A stretch of DNA of 64,000 nucleotides from assembly GCA_035772405.1 (NCBI GenBank), contig JAYKKM010000143.1, forward strand, positions 1,487,501-1,551,500. Direction: 5' to 3'. The translations under genes and the position numbers were made by a program. Below, piece by piece: positions 62,404 through 64,000 of the stretch; the stretch's first letter is position 1; every line of letters starts with the position of its first letter. Source of the DNA: Chrysogorgia sp. JL179-B06 (taxonomy: Eukaryota; Cnidaria; Anthozoa; Scleralcyonacea; Chrysogorgiidae). A model generated the notes under the pieces. It saw only the letters and a list, made by a program, of their open reading frames with translations. It had not been told where the DNA came from and searched no databases.

Positions 62404-62700
62404 TAACACTCATAAACCTTTTATACTAACCCTAAGCCTAAGCCTAACCCCAAACCCAAGCCTAACCCTAACCCTAACTTTAATGCTATAACCCTAATCC
62501 TAATTTTAATACTAGTCCTAAAAGAAAGCAAAAGAACAAAAAAAATTAAAGAAAAATACAAAATAGTCGCCGTGCGGGAACTCAAGATCCTCCGTACCAC
62601 AACCCAACGCACTAACCACCACACTACGATGACAACTCTGACAAATCGAAACAAAAAATCATACTTAAGGCATTCTTACTCAGTTCCAGATTAACATCAT
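62404..62700 (-). mobile_element. SINE-like element with telomere-like part
   Basis: Minus strand: a tRNA-like GTAGTGTGGTGGTTAGTGCG and GATCTTGAGTTCCCG (about 62640-62570). Then an AT-rich body and degenerate GGGTTAGGGTTAGG (62404-62515). The same architecture is seen at 27.9-28.1 kb. Confidence 0.55.
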
Positions 62701-62742
62701 CATGGTTGGCAACGACCGTTTACGAAAAGGAAAATAGCAGCG

Positions 62743-62815
62743 CCGCCACGCGCCTCAACTGGTAGAGCAGCGAACCGGAATCCCGAAGACGCGCGAGTAA
62801 TTCAAGTCAACAATT
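62743..62815 (+). mobile_element. tRNA-like fragment
   Basis: GCGCCTCAACTGGTAGAGCA looks like an A-box arm, followed by GAACCGGAATCC, but the B-box (GTAATTCAAGTC) is weak. Probably a worn SINE head. Confidence 0.4.
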
Positions 62816-64000
62816 ATTTGATTTAGCAGTGTAGGTTTATCATGATGATAACTTCGTTACTCTTGGTATTTCTAACGCAAATTTCATAACATCACAATGT
62901 TTATGATTTGTGATTACCGGTAAATAAAGATAAAAACCTAACCTCTTCATCCGTACAGTGTGAATTGCCTGAAAAAAAGTGTAGGAAAAAAATTGAATTA
63001 TATTTTATGAACTATAAAAACAACCAATATTGGAAATAAAAATAACCCCATAAGATAAAAAAACCCATAATTGTTACAATTTACATTAAACCGGCAATCA
63101 CTAACATTGCCATCACCACTGGCTAACAACACCATTACCATTATCATTATAACTACTGACGTATAATCGGTATACTACGACAGTATCATCATTAGTACTG
63201 CCACATGGCCAGAAATTCCCGACATGTGTATTGGGCATGCGCAAAATCGGTAAAACATGGCGGCGAGCAATAACAAGGAATTAGTCTACGCATTTCACGA
63301 GAAGTGAAATAGAAGTTTACCTACGAAAGAATCCTAATTTGTGCACCTTAGACTAAGTTGTATACAACTAAATCATTACTTCAAGCTATATTTGAGGTTA
63401 CCCTTCGTCGATTCAGTGTTTCAAAATTGAATACACCCTGTACGAAATCTAGCCTTATATAGTGTGTATTACCTTACGGACCTTTAAATATTCCCGTAAA
63501 ATCTCGAATATATCGATGTTGACGGTCCACTAGCGAGTTCCTCAAGGCAGTAAGTCCAAATGTGCAATATAATAACTCTTTCTGGAATTTAAGTTCGCGT
63601 TGTTTGACGGTTCCATTTTGTTCGTCAAAACCCCGATGTTTTGGCCTCAGAAACACCGACTCATGACTGGGTACGGAAACGAAAACCCTGCGAGACGTTT
63701 GAGTATCACAACTCGCTTCGAATTGAAGCTTGTTGTCTGCCTGTTTTAGTTAGCATGGTTTGAAGAGCGATGCGCGCATTATTTTAGATACATTATTTTA
63801 GATATGGGTTTCGGACAACTTTTGGAAAATCTTAAGAAGACGAGTACTCATGCGCTGTACTTAAGCGCTGACAAAACGTGCAGGCCCAAATGTCGCGAAT
63901 TTCTGGCCATGATCACTACCACTATAATACTACTACAATTTTCACTAGTACTATAGTACCACCTACAATCACTAACACTACCACTGCCATTACTAGTGCA
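62816..64000. other. no gene recognised
   Basis: A short ATG frame at 63257 (MAASNNKELVYAFHEK then stop) and a 60-codon minus frame at 63474-63656 are unsupported. The end of the window has loose ACTAC/ACCAC repeats. Confidence 0.4.

Overview
The window reads as a stretch of an AT-rich animal genome, most likely a cnidarian and probably an anthozoan. Coding DNA is split into short exons with GT/AG introns and separated by long tracts packed with transposon debris. There are TTAGGG-type telomere-like motifs, many miniature inverted-repeat elements, tRNA-like short interspersed elements (SINEs), minisatellites and (AT)n runs. There is no sign of bacterial gene organisation: no ribosome-binding-site/ORF clusters and no operons. 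The host assignment is an inference from gene families and repeats, not a proven identity.

Two host genes can be read with confidence. (1) On the + strand, 12.55-26.63 kb, is the 3' part of a type I membrane protein built from calcium-binding EGF domains. Seven intact single-domain exons, all phase 1-1, are followed by a last exon with a transmembrane helix and a short cytoplasmic tail. Two exon types, A (117 bp) and B (123 bp), were multiplied as pairs. All but one of the B copies have decayed. (2) On the - strand, 55.07-43.39 kb, are the last six exons recognised of a homologue of protein tyrosine phosphatase domain-containing protein 1 (PTPDC1). They run from just after the phosphatase signature region to the stop codon. 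The catalytic exons must lie further upstream and were not found in the window.

The left end (about 2.6-5.2 kb, - strand) holds the remains of a SAM domain, a coiled coil and a protein kinase. The kinase part is clearly a pseudogene. Between 29.4 and 40.2 kb a 5.4-kb segment is present twice in direct tandem with very few differences, so the duplication is recent. The duplication carries the C-terminal half of a transposon-type cysteine peptidase gene. Its N-terminal half, with a 2A-like motif and the Cys motif, sits at 40.8-42.0 kb. The two halves are separated by an inverted-repeat element with TGCATGC-rich arms. From 57.5 to 58.8 kb lie fragments of a Polinton-type DNA polymerase B and of a Kolobok-like transposase. 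Pieces of non-LTR retrotransposons lie at 28.7-29.8 kb and 55.4-56.2 kb.

The most distinctive non-coding structures are:
- a 2-kb array of a 14-bp unit resembling a 3' splice site, inside an EGF intron;
- a 2.7-kb foldback element (18.7-21.4 kb) with a purine arm and a pyrimidine arm;
- a TIR element holding a 20-bp minisatellite in both orientations (45.7-46.9 kb);
- tandem 275-bp units each carrying a tRNA-like domain and a small hairpin (50.5-51.1 kb);
- several Russian-doll insertions whose order can be read from uninterrupted copies elsewhere in the window.
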